From: Exiguobacterium sp. BMC-KP
Lineage (GTDB): Bacteria > Bacillota > Bacilli > Exiguobacteriales > Exiguobacteriaceae
Assembly: GCF_001275385.1 (NCBI RefSeq)
Contig: NZ_LGIW01000015.1
Coordinates: 558,001 to 622,000, forward strand
Length of the DNA stretch: 64,000 nucleotides
Reading direction: 5' to 3'
The first letter of the stretch is position 1. Each line of letters begins with the position of its first letter. The notes under the pieces are model-generated. The model was not told the DNA's origin. It worked only from the letters and a program-made list of their open reading frames with translations, and ran no database searches. Position numbers and translations under genes: made by a program. Below, piece by piece: positions 16,286 to 24,847 of this stretch.

Positions 16286-17809
16286 GTGCGCAACCGGATT
16301 TTACAATTCGCACTCGTATTTTTAGTCGCCGGGGGCATCATTTGGGGACTATATCAACTTGGTTATTTATTTTATGTCTTAACGATTTCAGCGACGGTCG
16401 TGCCGCTCGCCGTCATCATGATCATTTTCATCGAAAATCGGACAGCAGAATCAACGATTGCTTGGTTCCTCGTCCTGATTTTCTTACCGATTCTCGGTGT
16501 CATTATCTGGTTGATGTTTGGTCGTAATCCGCGACGGCGTCGCCGGAATCGTCGTTCGCATGACGAACGGAAATTGCTCAAACAAGCGATTCGTCCAGTC
16601 CGGTCGCTTGCCGTCAGTGAGTTGCCACCAAATCACTTGAAACTCGCGAACACGATTCGTAACTTTGGTGGTGGTGGGGTAGACGTTCATACAGCAAGTG
16701 ACATTTTGACGAATGGAGAAGAGACGTTCCCAGCGATTCTTGACGCGATTCGTCAAGCGCAACATCACGTTCACATCCAGTACTACATCTATCGGAACGA
16801 TGAGACGGGGAAAGCAATTCGAGAAGCATTGATCGAGCGACTCGAAGCGGGTGTGACGGTGCGTTTCATGTATGACGGACTCGGAAGTTATATGCTCGGT
16901 GAGAACTTCCTTCGTCCACTTCGCGATGCTGGAGCACACATCGCAGCTTATGATCCGATTTCAAGTCCGTTGTTCATTTTTACGGCAAACTTCCGGAATC
17001 ACCGAAAAATCGTTGTCGTTGATGGAAAGGTCGGCTTCACCGGTGGATTGAACGTCGGAGATGAGTACGATGGCAAGAGCAAGAAGTTCGGTTTTTGGCG
17101 CGATACGCATTTACGTCTTGAAGGGCGTGCCGTCAAAGAGTTGCAAGCGACGTTCCTCGACGACTGGATCTATGCTCAAATCGAATCGGAAGATACGTGG
17201 GAAACGTTTGCGGGGGAAGAGACGATTCATCAGTATTTCCCGAAACACGACCTCGCAACGGACGGAGCGATTCAAATCGTCACGAGCGGACCGACCTCGA
17301 AGGACCCCGCGATTCGAAACGCCTTGATTGCTGCTATCATCTCAGCACAACGTTCAATCTGGATTGCAACACCGTATTTGATTCCGGACAACGAGACGAT
17401 GACGTTGCTTCGACTCGCAGCCCGTGCTGGACTCGACGTCCGGATCCTGACACCGGGTAAAGGTGATAGCTTTACGTCTTATTACGGCACCCGCTCCTAC
17501 TTCGGACCGCTCTTGAAGGATGGTGTCAAAATTTACACGTACAATCGTCATTTCATCCATGCGAAACTGTTCCTCGTCGACGGGAAGATTGGTGCCGTTG
17601 GAACGGCGAACATGGACATTCGCAGCTTTGTTCTCAACTATGAACTGATGGCGTTCCTGTATGACACGGAAAGTACCGAACAGCTCGAGCGCGACTTCAT
17701 CGCTGATTTTGACGTTTCGATTCAGTTATCATCGAATGATTATGTCAAACGACCACTCCGCTTCCGGATTTTTGAATCACTCTCACGTTTGATTTCACCT
17801 TTATTATGA
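16286..17809 (+). CDS. cls: Cardiolipin synthase
   Basis: 507 residues from GTG 16286, seven bases after GAAGGAGG; the open frame upstream (from 16217) overlaps the preceding terminator and is not likely translated. Two N-terminal membrane helices (about 3-50) and a basic RRRRRNRRS stretch precede two phospholipase-D domains with intact HxKxxxxD motifs: HRKIVVVD and HAKLFLVD. The enzyme joins two phosphatidylglycerols into cardiolipin and glycerol at the membrane. The length and layout are those of Bacillus ClsA-type enzymes. It has its own terminator. Confidence 0.95.
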   Translation: MRNRILQFALVFLVAGGIIWGLYQLGYLFYVLTISATVVPLAVIMIIFIENRTAESTIAWFLVLIFLPILGVIIWLMFGRNPRRRRRNRRSHDERKLLKQAIRPVRSLAVSELPPNHLKLANTIRNFGGGGVDVHTASDILTNGEETFPAILDAIRQAQHHVHIQYYIYRNDETGKAIREALIERLEAGVTVRFMYDGLGSYMLGENFLRPLRDAGAHIAAYDPISSPLFIFTANFRNHRKIVVVDGKVGFTGGLNVGDEYDGKSKKFGFWRDTHLRLEGRAVKELQATFLDDWIYAQIESEDTWETFAGEETIHQYFPKHDLATDGAIQIVTSGPTSKDPAIRNALIAAIISAQRSIWIATPYLIPDNETMTLLRLAARAGLDVRILTPGKGDSFTSYYGTRSYFGPLLKDGVKIYTYNRHFIHAKLFLVDGKIGAVGTANMDIRSFVLNYELMAFLYDTESTEQLERDFIADFDVSIQLSSNDYVKRPLRFRIFESLSRLISPLL

Positions 17810-17815
17810 CTATTT

Positions 17816-17849
17816 GTCCCGCATCTGTTTTCTGGTGCGGGACATTTTT
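17816..17849 (+). terminator. Terminator of cls
   Basis: GTCCCGCATC (17816-17825) pairs with GGTGCGGGAC (17834-17843), followed by ATTTTTG. Confidence 0.88.
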
Positions 17850-17863
17850 GGGTTGATTCTTCC

Positions 17864-17891
17864 TTGAAGTGGGAACATGAACTCTTATACA
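17864..17891 (+). promoter_or_regulatory. Candidate promoter of the GH31 gene
   Basis: TTGAAG (17864-17869), a 16-base spacer and TATACA (17886-17891). The operator-like palindrome follows immediately. Confidence 0.5.
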
Positions 17892-17896
17892 CTAGA

Positions 17897-17914
17897 TGTG
17901 TAATCGGTTGCACA
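17897..17914. promoter_or_regulatory. cre / LacI-family operator in front of the GH31 gene
   Basis: TGTGTAATCGGTTGCACA is an imperfect palindrome centred on CG, and its inner TGTAATCGGTTGCA fits the CcpA cre consensus TGWNANCGNTNWCA at all but one position. Located just downstream of the -10, it suits catabolite repression or a LacI/GalR-type repressor. Confidence 0.6.
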
Positions 17915-17961
17915 CTACTTAGCCTGGAAGGAAGTGAAAGGGGCGCAAGTCCCGAACCCGT

Positions 17962-20337
17962 ATGCGAACAATTGATGAATCCCATTTCTACACGCGCGAC
18001 ATGAAACCACAAGCACGACCAGACGCTATTATCCAAGGAGATGTCTACCGTTTCACGGTATTGACGAGTCGGATGATTCGACTCGAATACGCGGCGGATG
18101 GACAATTCGAAGATCGACCGACCCAAACGGTCTTCAATCGTGATTTCCCGGTACCTGCTTACCGCATCGTCGAAAATGAGGAAGAATTGCAAATCATCAC
18201 AGAACACGTCCATCTGCATTATACGAAGGGACCGTTCGCTGCGAACACACTCTATATCGATGTCTTAGGGAACTTCAGTACCTACTACAGTCGCTATACG
18301 TTCGGCGGACCACTTCGGACGTTAAAAGGAACGGCGCGAACGCTCGATCATGCGGACGGGGTCATTCCACTCGAAGAAGGGATTCTTTCCCGCCAAGGTT
18401 ACGCAGCGATCGACGATTCAAACGCCTTTGTTTTGACGGAAGACCACTTCGTCGAACCGCGTCGCTCCGGTACGCATGACATCTACTATTTCGGATATGG
18501 TCACGACTACAAACAGGCATTGCGTGACTTCTATCATCTGACAGGTCCAACGCCGATGTTACCGCGTCAGGTACTCGGTAACTGGTGGAGTCGCTACTGG
18601 CGTTATAGTGAGAAGGAATACAAGGATTTGATGACGCGCTTTAAGACAGAAGACATTCCGTTTTCAGTCAGTGTCATCGATATGGATTGGCACGTCACTG
18701 ATATCCCGGAACGATACGGGAGCGGTTGGACAGGTTACACGTGGAACCGTGATTTGTTCCCAGATCCACGCGGCTTCTTACAATGGTTGAAGGACGACGA
18801 CCGGATGGTCACGCTCAACTTGCACCCAGCAGACGGTGTGCGTGGTTTTGAGGAAGCATACGAGGCGATGGCGGTTGCGATGGGCGTTGATCCTGAATCA
18901 GGTGTCCGGATCCCATTTGATTTCTCGGACCGGACGTTCATCGAGAACTACTTCACGAAATTGCATCATCCGCATGAGGCAGATGGCGTCGACTTCTGGT
19001 GGATCGACTGGCAACAGGGTGCGAACTCGAAGATGAAGGGACTTGATCCACTTTGGATGCTTAACCATTATCATGCGCTTGATATTGCGCGCGACGGCAA
19101 TCGACCGTTGATTTTCTCACGTTACGCAGGACCCGGCAGTCACCGCTATCCGGTCGGCTTCTCGGGGGATACGATCATCTCGTGGGCATCGCTTCAATTC
19201 CAGCCGTATTTCACGGCGACAGCGTCGAACATCGGCTACGGCTGGTGGAGCCATGATATCGGGGGTCACCAGCGCGGGGAAAAAGATGATGAGTTATCGA
19301 CACGTTGGCTCCAGTATGGTGTCTTCAGTCCGATCATGCGCCTTCATAGTACGATGAGCATCTTCAACGGGAAAGAACCATGGCGTTACTCGACCGATGC
19401 AGCGAACGTCATGAAGAAATACTTGCAACTCCGACACCAGCTCGTGCCATACATCTACACGATGAATGCCCGCAATCACTTTGACGGTTTACCACTCGTC
19501 TCACCGATGTATTATGAGCACCCGGAAGACGATCAAGCCTATAACGTCCCGAATCAGTTCTACTTCGGAACGGAGCTTATTGTCGCACCGATGGTCACAC
19601 CGATGCACCGGAAACTGCATATGACGGCAACAACAGCTTGGTTGCCGGAAGGGGAATGGTTCGATTTCTTCAATGGACACCGGTATCGTGGCGGGAAACA
19701 AATGCGGTTGTTCCGTTATCTCGAAGATCAAGGCGTACTCGCAAAAGCCGGCGCAATCGTCCCGCTCGGTCGCCATCTCGAACAGTCAAATGCGTTGCAC
19801 AATCCGGAAGATCTCGAAGTCGTCGTTTTCCCGGGAGCATCGAACCGATTTACGTTGTTTGAAGACGATAGCACGGGTGTTGCGCACCGAGACGGTGTCA
19901 ACGTCGAGACGACGTTTGCACTCGACTGGGGCGCACGTGAGCTGACGATTGCGGCACCGACCGGGCATCGTGACTTGCTACCAGAAAATCGGTCGATCAC
20001 GTTGATCTTACGCGGGGTACGTGAAGGTTACGTCCAGCGTGACGGGGAGAGTGTAACAGGCCACTATGATCATGCGACGCAGTCACTACATGTCGAACTG
20101 GGTGAAGTGACCGATACGATCACGTTGTCACTTCAAGTCGAGATGTCAACGAACGAGAACAAGATGGACCGGTTGTATGCGTTCCTCGACCAAGCGGAAA
20201 TCAGCTATGACCTGAAGGATCGTTTGTACCGTCTATTGTCACAAAAGCTCGATCCGGTCAACATGATGCACCAGTTGCAAGCACTTGAACTGGAGAAGGA
20301 TCTCGTCGACTGCCTGCTTGAGTTGATGTTGTCTTAA
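17962..20337 (+). CDS. Glycoside hydrolase family 31 (alpha-glucosidase type)
   Basis: 791 residues. The N-terminal beta domain (1-200) is followed by the catalytic barrel (about 210-540) with the GH31 nucleophile aspartate near residue 348 in GVDFWWIDWQQG, the conserved FSRYAGPGSHRYPVGFSGD and HDIGGH segments, and C-terminal beta domains. A helical tail of about 60 residues (731-791, NKMDRLYAFLDQAEISYDL onward) is not part of the usual GH31 layout as I know it. No signal peptide, so it is cytoplasmic and probably acts on imported oligosaccharides. The ATG 17962 lacks a well-spaced ribosome site: GGAAGGAAG lies about 25-30 bases upstream, beyond a GGG...CCC hairpin (about 17940-17954). Confidence 0.9.
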   Translation: MRTIDESHFYTRDMKPQARPDAIIQGDVYRFTVLTSRMIRLEYAADGQFEDRPTQTVFNRDFPVPAYRIVENEEELQIITEHVHLHYTKGPFAANTLYIDVLGNFSTYYSRYTFGGPLRTLKGTARTLDHADGVIPLEEGILSRQGYAAIDDSNAFVLTEDHFVEPRRSGTHDIYYFGYGHDYKQALRDFYHLTGPTPMLPRQVLGNWWSRYWRYSEKEYKDLMTRFKTEDIPFSVSVIDMDWHVTDIPERYGSGWTGYTWNRDLFPDPRGFLQWLKDDDRMVTLNLHPADGVRGFEEAYEAMAVAMGVDPESGVRIPFDFSDRTFIENYFTKLHHPHEADGVDFWWIDWQQGANSKMKGLDPLWMLNHYHALDIARDGNRPLIFSRYAGPGSHRYPVGFSGDTIISWASLQFQPYFTATASNIGYGWWSHDIGGHQRGEKDDELSTRWLQYGVFSPIMRLHSTMSIFNGKEPWRYSTDAANVMKKYLQLRHQLVPYIYTMNARNHFDGLPLVSPMYYEHPEDDQAYNVPNQFYFGTELIVAPMVTPMHRKLHMTATTAWLPEGEWFDFFNGHRYRGGKQMRLFRYLEDQGVLAKAGAIVPLGRHLEQSNALHNPEDLEVVVFPGASNRFTLFEDDSTGVAHRDGVNVETTFALDWGARELTIAAPTGHRDLLPENRSITLILRGVREGYVQRDGESVTGHYDHATQSLHVELGEVTDTITLSLQVEMSTNENKMDRLYAFLDQAEISYDLKDRLYRLLSQKLDPVNMMHQLQALELEKDLVDCLLELMLS

Positions 20338-20357
20338 ATGATTTGATAGGCATATAA

Positions 20358-20403
20358 AAAAGCCAGTATTCGTCATCCGTATGGACGAGGAATACTGGCT
20401 TTA
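20358..20403. terminator. Bidirectional terminator between GH31 and SMI1/KNR4 genes
   Basis: AAAGCCAGTATTCGTC pairs with GACGAGGAATACTGGCTTT (one bulge), with A-rich and T-rich flanks for both converging genes. Confidence 0.85.
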
Positions 20404-20412
20404 TAGTTTAGG

Positions 20413-21207
20413 TCATAACTCTTCTTCTTCGTCCATCCAAGACAACAGATCCTCTGCATCAAGAGCATCATCTTTACTGAGGATCAAAGCCGTGACGTCG
20501 GCACGTTTCTGTTCTAACAACTCAGGGTTGTTCGTCAACACTTCCATGAGGTAATACGCATAGGAGTCGAGGAAATCAGGCTGATCGTTTCGTTCGATTA
20601 GTGTCATGAACGCCTCGATGAGTTCTTCTTGTTCTTCATCGAGAATCATCCAGTGGGAGTAGGCGAGGAGTTTTTCGTTTTCATCCTCACCACGGAGAAT
20701 GTCCTTGATTTCAGGTAACGTTAGAAATACGACATCCGATTCAACTGCTTCCGAAACATCGTTACTCAGCTTCGTTAACCACTCGTCATAGGTCGCTGCA
20801 ACGAAATGAGTTGTCTCATCCGAAATATCGAGGCACCAGACAGTCGGCTCAGCAGCTTCCGTGTAGTGGAAGTACCAAAAATAGCTACCTTCTCCTTCTG
20901 CAAACATCATGACGTTCCCTTCGACACCCCATTCTCGGAGAACCGACAATTCGTCCAGGTACCGTTCGAATGATAATGACGTCATCGATCGGAGTGGAAG
21001 ATGTAATCCACTTTCTTCGTCCGACCATGTATTCTCGAACTCGACCATTACGGCCATTGCCTCTGTAGAACCGCCATTTTGTTCCCGGATTTGTTCGAGG
21101 TAACGGGCAGGAAGTCGACCGTTAACGGCTTGCTCAATTCGTTTGATGTCTGTTTCTTTGACTGGAATCATCGTTTCTTCTTGTAAATCTTCATCCCAAA
21201 ATGCCAT
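20413..21207 (-). CDS. SMI1/KNR4 (SUKH) family protein
   Basis: 264 residues. I take ATG 21207 (MAFWDEDL) behind AAGGACGG; a frame extension to 21276 runs through a probable -10 (TATAAT on the minus strand at 21250-21245), so it is likely untranslated. The segment IKRIEQAVNGRLPARYLEQIREQNGG is the start of a SUKH domain, and acidic stretches dominate the C-terminus. SUKH proteins often serve as immunity proteins for contact-dependent or polymorphic toxins, but no toxin gene is adjacent here. The role is therefore inferred only at family level. Confidence 0.75.
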   Translation of the reverse strand: MAFWDEDLQEETMIPVKETDIKRIEQAVNGRLPARYLEQIREQNGGSTEAMAVMVEFENTWSDEESGLHLPLRSMTSLSFERYLDELSVLREWGVEGNVMMFAEGEGSYFWYFHYTEAAEPTVWCLDISDETTHFVAATYDEWLTKLSNDVSEAVESDVVFLTLPEIKDILRGEDENEKLLAYSHWMILDEEQEELIEAFMTLIERNDQPDFLDSYAYYLMEVLTNNPELLEQKRADVTALILSKDDALDAEDLLSWMDEEEEL

Positions 21208-21277
21208 CGTATGACCGTCCTTGCTATGTAGTATGTAGACCTTGATTATACGTGAAAGGTTTGGAAAATGTTTCAAA

Positions 21278-21309
21278 AAAAGACCCTATCCACTGTGGAC
21301 GGGTCTTTT
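21278..21309 (-). terminator. Terminator after the DUF1643-like gene
   Basis: AAAAGACCC (21278-21286) pairs with GGGTCTTTT (21301-21309), with an inner TCCAC/GTGGA pair; the minus strand continues in a T run. Confidence 0.85.
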
Positions 21310-21312
21310 ACG

Positions 21313-21894
21313 TCACTTCCGACGTAATTTTTTCGCTTTTTGTTTCATGTCGTTGTACGTGATCATCGGGCTATCGTCCATCGTCAAACGCAGATGGTTC
21401 GGTTCCCCTTTGTTCGTGATGCCGGAGCAATACAAAATATCGGCATATTCATTGAACAGATCTTCGTAAGCCGGCAAATGGTGCATCAAACGACCAGGAG
21501 AACCCCAGCCACAGAGGACAACGCCATTTTTTGCTTTGACATCAGCAAGGGTCTTCGCGACGAACTCGTAGTTCGTCTCATCGAAGCTCGCTTGAGCAAA
21601 CGGCAGATCTTCGCTGACGAGCAGGTCCGGCATCAAACTGATGATGTCATATTGTTTAACAGGATCACTGACATATTTCTTCATCAAATTGTACGCACGT
21701 TGTGTCGTCGTTCCAGAGAGAAAGGCGTCCGTCGTCCGTGGTGTGTAGATTAAAGCGGCGACGTGTGTTCCTTCTGCGATGTCGTCAAAGATGTAGCTGC
21801 GTAAATAGCGTTTCGTCTTGTCTCGATCAAACGTCGTCTGGACGCGGATCGACGATTCCTCAATCAAGAGTTCGGAAGAATCGGCTGGTGTCAT
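21313..21894 (-). CDS. DUF1643-like protein
   Basis: 193 residues; ATG 21894 behind AGGAGGCACCACCC, only 15 bases after the transglycosylase stop, so the two form an operon. The segments YTPRTTDAFLSGTTTQRAYNLM, YDIISLMPDLL and NGVVLCGWGSPGRL resemble the DUF1643 pattern (a small cytoplasmic family of unknown role). I cannot assign a reaction. No membrane segment or signal is visible. Confidence 0.6.
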   Translation of the reverse strand: MTPADSSELLIEESSIRVQTTFDRDKTKRYLRSYIFDDIAEGTHVAALIYTPRTTDAFLSGTTTQRAYNLMKKYVSDPVKQYDIISLMPDLLVSEDLPFAQASFDETNYEFVAKTLADVKAKNGVVLCGWGSPGRLMHHLPAYEDLFNEYADILYCSGITNKGEPNHLRLTMDDSPMITYNDMKQKAKKLRRK

Positions 21895-21909
21895 GGGTGG
21901 TGCCTCCTT

Positions 21910-22593
21910 TTAATTGGTCAAACGTGAGCTGATGCGAAGGAAGAATGCGAGAGTCTTCTTCTTGAGGTCGAGATCGTTCGCATCGATCGCCTCGACTTTT
22001 TGCTGGTAACGATCGTATTGGGCGAGTACGTCAGAGACATATTGTTCACTGCGATTGTATTCAAACAGTGCTGTCGCGAGCGTGTCTCGGTCGGATGTCT
22101 GTGTGACATCGTGTTGCTTCAGGTATTTCGCTGCCGTGTGGGCGCTGTCGACGAGACTTGTCGGATCGGCTTTCCCGTCACCGTCTGCGTCAACTCCAAG
22201 ACCGCCATACTTCTCGATGGCTTTTGGATCCGTGACGTCGATGCCGTCATGCTCGATGTCACCGAGCGACGTGCCACCTTTGTATCCCCAACCGACCCAT
22301 GTTTTCGGCATGAATTGGAACGGACCGATGGCGCCAACGGACGATTGCATCGCTGACGAGTTCGAGAAAATCGTCTCAACGCGATGGATGGATGCAAGTA
22401 GCTTCCAGTCGATGCCGTAACGTGCCGCGGCTTGTTCGTAGATGTCGATGTTCTCGGCAGGTACGCCATGCTGTCCATAATACGTACGATACATTTCATT
22501 TTGAACACGTTCCCGGTTTTGCCAGTAGATGAAGCTACTGACGATGAGGGCGAACAGTACGAACAAGATGCTGATTCGAAAAACTTTTCGCAT
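21910..22593 (-). CDS. Membrane-anchored lytic transglycosylase (SLT fold)
   Basis: 227 residues from ATG 22593 behind AGAGGAGAGAAC. A single N-terminal helix (residues 5-24, FRISILFVLFALIVSSF) anchors or exports the protein. The catalytic domain includes LLASIHRVETIFSN with the likely acid E73, then VGAIGPFQFMPKTWVGWG, typical of lysozyme-like transglycosylases. DADGDGKADP (about 127-136) looks like the calcium-binding EF-hand loop found in Slt35/MltB-type enzymes. Predicted role: cleavage of peptidoglycan strands. First gene of a two-gene operon. Confidence 0.85.
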   Translation of the reverse strand: MRKVFRISILFVLFALIVSSFIYWQNRERVQNEMYRTYYGQHGVPAENIDIYEQAAARYGIDWKLLASIHRVETIFSNSSAMQSSVGAIGPFQFMPKTWVGWGYKGGTSLGDIEHDGIDVTDPKAIEKYGGLGVDADGDGKADPTSLVDSAHTAAKYLKQHDVTQTSDRDTLATALFEYNRSEQYVSDVLAQYDRYQQKVEAIDANDLDLKKKTLAFFLRISSRLTN

Positions 22594-22700
22594 GTTGTTC
22601 TCTCCTCTGTATAGGATTCCACTGAATGGTATCATATTTTAGTAGGGTCTAATAGCACTTTCTGTGACGGGAGTGTGGAATCAAAAAAGGAGTCGAAGTC

Positions 22701-23375
22701 ATGTATCTCTTCATAAATGGTTTTTTACTCGGAATGCTCGTCGTTCTTTCGATTATCGCGGCAGTCCGTCCGGTCGATTTGACGATCGTCCCACGCAAGG
22801 AATTTTATCCCTCGATGATCCAGTCAAGCGGGATCTTGTGCCTGCTGCTCGTCGGTGGAACGCTGATCAGTGGTACGATGTTATCGGAAATCGGTTTGAC
22901 GTTTTTTGTTCCAAGTGGTCCCGTCTGGTACGCGACGATTGGAATGATCGTCGTTCTTGTCATCGTTTTGATTTTGACAGCAACTGTTCCGGCGTTTCGT
23001 AAACGTTTGTTGCCACTCTATCAAAGTAAGGCGGAACGGCTAATTCTGCCACGAACGAAGGAGGAGCGGACTGGGTTCCAAATGGTCGCGCTGATGGCAG
23101 GTGTGACGGAAGAGTTGATCTATCGTGGGTTTCTCTTTCATACGCTTGGATTATTTTTACCGTTTTCTGACGTCAGTTTCGTCTGGATCGGGGCCATCCT
23201 GTTCGGGGTTGCCCATCGTTATCAAGGGTGGTTCGCCATCCTCGTGACGGGACTGATTGGGGCAGGGTTCGGCTACTTGTATCTAGCACTTGAGACACTC
23301 TGGCCACTGATCATCATCCATGTCTTGATTGACCTCGTTGCTGTCTACATCTATAAGGATGATGTTAATTCCTGA
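22701..23375 (+). CDS. CPBP-family intramembrane metalloprotease
   Basis: 224 residues; ATG 22701 behind AAAAAAGGAG. The protein is almost all membrane helices. CPBP/Abi motifs are intact: E137-E138-x3-R142 (TEELIYRGF), F168-x3-H172 (FGVAHR) and H207 (IIIHVLIDL). Members process membrane proteins or protect against bacteriocins; the substrate here is unknown. Its promoter region is divergent from the transglycosylase operon. Confidence 0.88.
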   Translation: MYLFINGFLLGMLVVLSIIAAVRPVDLTIVPRKEFYPSMIQSSGILCLLLVGGTLISGTMLSEIGLTFFVPSGPVWYATIGMIVVLVIVLILTATVPAFRKRLLPLYQSKAERLILPRTKEERTGFQMVALMAGVTEELIYRGFLFHTLGLFLPFSDVSFVWIGAILFGVAHRYQGWFAILVTGLIGAGFGYLYLALETLWPLIIIHVLIDLVAVYIYKDDVNS

Positions 23376-23522
23376 CATCGTCAAAAAGCGTTGAATTTGT
23401 TAGACTGAATGTCAAGCGAAGTTATCGTTTAAATTGGTCAAGTTGACGGTTGCAGAACAGGTCAAATGACAGGTAGAATGAGAAGGTAAACGCTTACACA
23501 TCAAAAGGAGATGGATAAAACC

Positions 23523-23945
23523 ATGCGAACGATCACTTCCACTGGCGAGCGAAAGAAGACGAGTTGGACATTGAATATCGGCAATCAGCCACATTTAATG
23601 ATGGATGGTGTGACAGAACAAACGCTTGATGCCGAACAACGTGTTGTCTACGACGAATTTTTAATTCCGACGACGGACACTTTGATTCATCGATTCAAAG
23701 CCCGCTTCCCGAACCATCTCTGCGAGAACGGGTATGATGTGTATGGTGCTGCCGCTTTTGACGAACAGGTCGTCGAACTGATCTCGAATTGGTTCATCGA
23801 GCTGGTCACCGTCTTAACAGCGATGCAGCGGACGAAAGGCATTCAGCATGTACAGATTGAAGGCGGTGTCGCAAAACGGACCGACTTCTTACCGACTGTG
23901 CGTCGGACATGCCGGGCACTGGAGTCAACGATTGATATTTATTGA
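23523..23945 (+). CDS. Hypothetical cytoplasmic protein
   Basis: 140 residues starting at ATG 23523, 12 bases after AGGAG; an ATG at 23511 is directly on top of that ribosome site. I do not recognise the family. It is soluble, with a mixed alpha/beta look, two cysteines (in HLCENG and RRTCRAL) and a basic C-terminal third. It stands alone between the CPBP gene and a pair of terminators. Confidence 0.6.
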   Translation: MRTITSTGERKKTSWTLNIGNQPHLMMDGVTEQTLDAEQRVVYDEFLIPTTDTLIHRFKARFPNHLCENGYDVYGAAAFDEQVVELISNWFIELVTVLTAMQRTKGIQHVQIEGGVAKRTDFLPTVRRTCRALESTIDIY

Positions 23946-23962
23946 GTCACCAGTCACGTTTT

Positions 23963-23999
23963 CAGAGGGGACGTCCATCAGGGCGTCCTCTCTTTTTTT
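23963..23999 (+). terminator. First of two tandem terminators
   Basis: AGAGGGGACGTCC / GGGCGTCCTCTCT stem with small asymmetries around a short loop, followed by seven T. Confidence 0.8.
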
Positions 24000-24011
24000 A
24001 GATAATCGAAC

Positions 24012-24048
24012 AGAGAGAGTCAGACGTCGTAGTCCGGCTCTTTTTTCA
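24012..24048 (+). terminator. Second tandem terminator
   Basis: AGAGTCAGAC / GTCCGGCTCT stem with G-U pairs and a six-base loop, followed by six T. It lies 13 bases after the first terminator. Confidence 0.65.
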
Positions 24049-24077
24049 TTTTCTGGATAACATCAGGAAAAAACAGG

Positions 24078-24140
24078 TTGACGACCGACTGTATGGCATG
24101 TACCATACAGTTAACAGATGTACTATTGTCTTAATACAAT
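24078..24140 (+). promoter_or_regulatory. Promoter with perfect 9-bp inverted-repeat operator for the ABC exporter operon
   Basis: ACTGTATGG (24088-24096) and CCATACAGT (24103-24111) form a perfect inverted repeat with a six-base spacer. It covers the spacer of one possible promoter (TTGACG 24078, TACCAT 24101) and abuts the -35 of a second, better one (TTAACA 24111-24116, 18 bases, TACAAT 24135-24140). GntR-type regulators of Ytr-like exporters use such sites, but no regulator gene is adjacent. Confidence 0.65.
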
Positions 24141-24166
24141 GGTTGTAATCAAGGAGGTTGAGCCGG

Positions 24167-24847
24167 ATGCTTGAAGTAAAAGGGTTACAGAAGCGATACG
24201 GACGAAAAAAGCTGGTCTTACATGACGTGACGTTCTCCGTCGGTCTAAACGAAGTGACATGTCTGATTGGCTTGAACGGGGAGGGGAAGTCGACGATCTT
24301 AAAAGCAATTCTAGGATTAATTCCGGTGGATGCCGGAACGGTGACAGTCGATGGTAAAACGTCGCGCGACCAGATCGCGTTTGTCCCTGATCTTCAGACG
24401 ATGCCAAGCTATATGACGATTGGACAAGCGCTCGCATATATGGCGGATCATTATCCAGATTGGAATCCGATGACGGCAGAACGTTTGCTACAGACGTTCC
24501 AACTGTTTACGACGGATAAAATGGCAAATCTATCAAAAGGAAACAAAGCGAAATTTAATCTCGTCTTAGGGTTTGCCCTTGATCGACCGTACATATTACT
24601 CGACGAACCGCTCGCGGGAATCGATCTCTTCATGAAGGAGCAGATTGCCTGGATTTTCTCAAGTGAGTTCATGGAAGGGCGGAGCATCCTGATGACGACG
24701 CACGAAATCGCTGAAGTCGAGCAGGTGATTGACCGAGTATTGTTCTTACGGGACGGGAAGATCGTCGAAGTCAATGAGACGGATGAGTTACGCGGCCGTC
24801 ATCATCAATCGGTCCAGGACCGGATGCGGGAGGTATATCAAGGATGA
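24167..24847 (+). CDS. ABC transporter ATP-binding protein (ABC-2 / YtrB-like)
   Basis: 226 residues from ATG 24167, nine bases after AAGGAGG. Walker A GLNGEGKST, a signature in the variant form LSKGNKAKFN, Walker B ILLDEP and the switch histidine (TTHEIAEVE) are all present. The LSKGN signature is typical of the ABC-2 exporters of the YtrB/YhcG group. It starts a three-gene operon and overlaps the permease gene by four bases (ATGA). Confidence 0.92.
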   Translation: MLEVKGLQKRYGRKKLVLHDVTFSVGLNEVTCLIGLNGEGKSTILKAILGLIPVDAGTVTVDGKTSRDQIAFVPDLQTMPSYMTIGQALAYMADHYPDWNPMTAERLLQTFQLFTTDKMANLSKGNKAKFNLVLGFALDRPYILLDEPLAGIDLFMKEQIAWIFSSEFMEGRSILMTTHEIAEVEQVIDRVLFLRDGKIVEVNETDELRGRHHQSVQDRMREVYQG

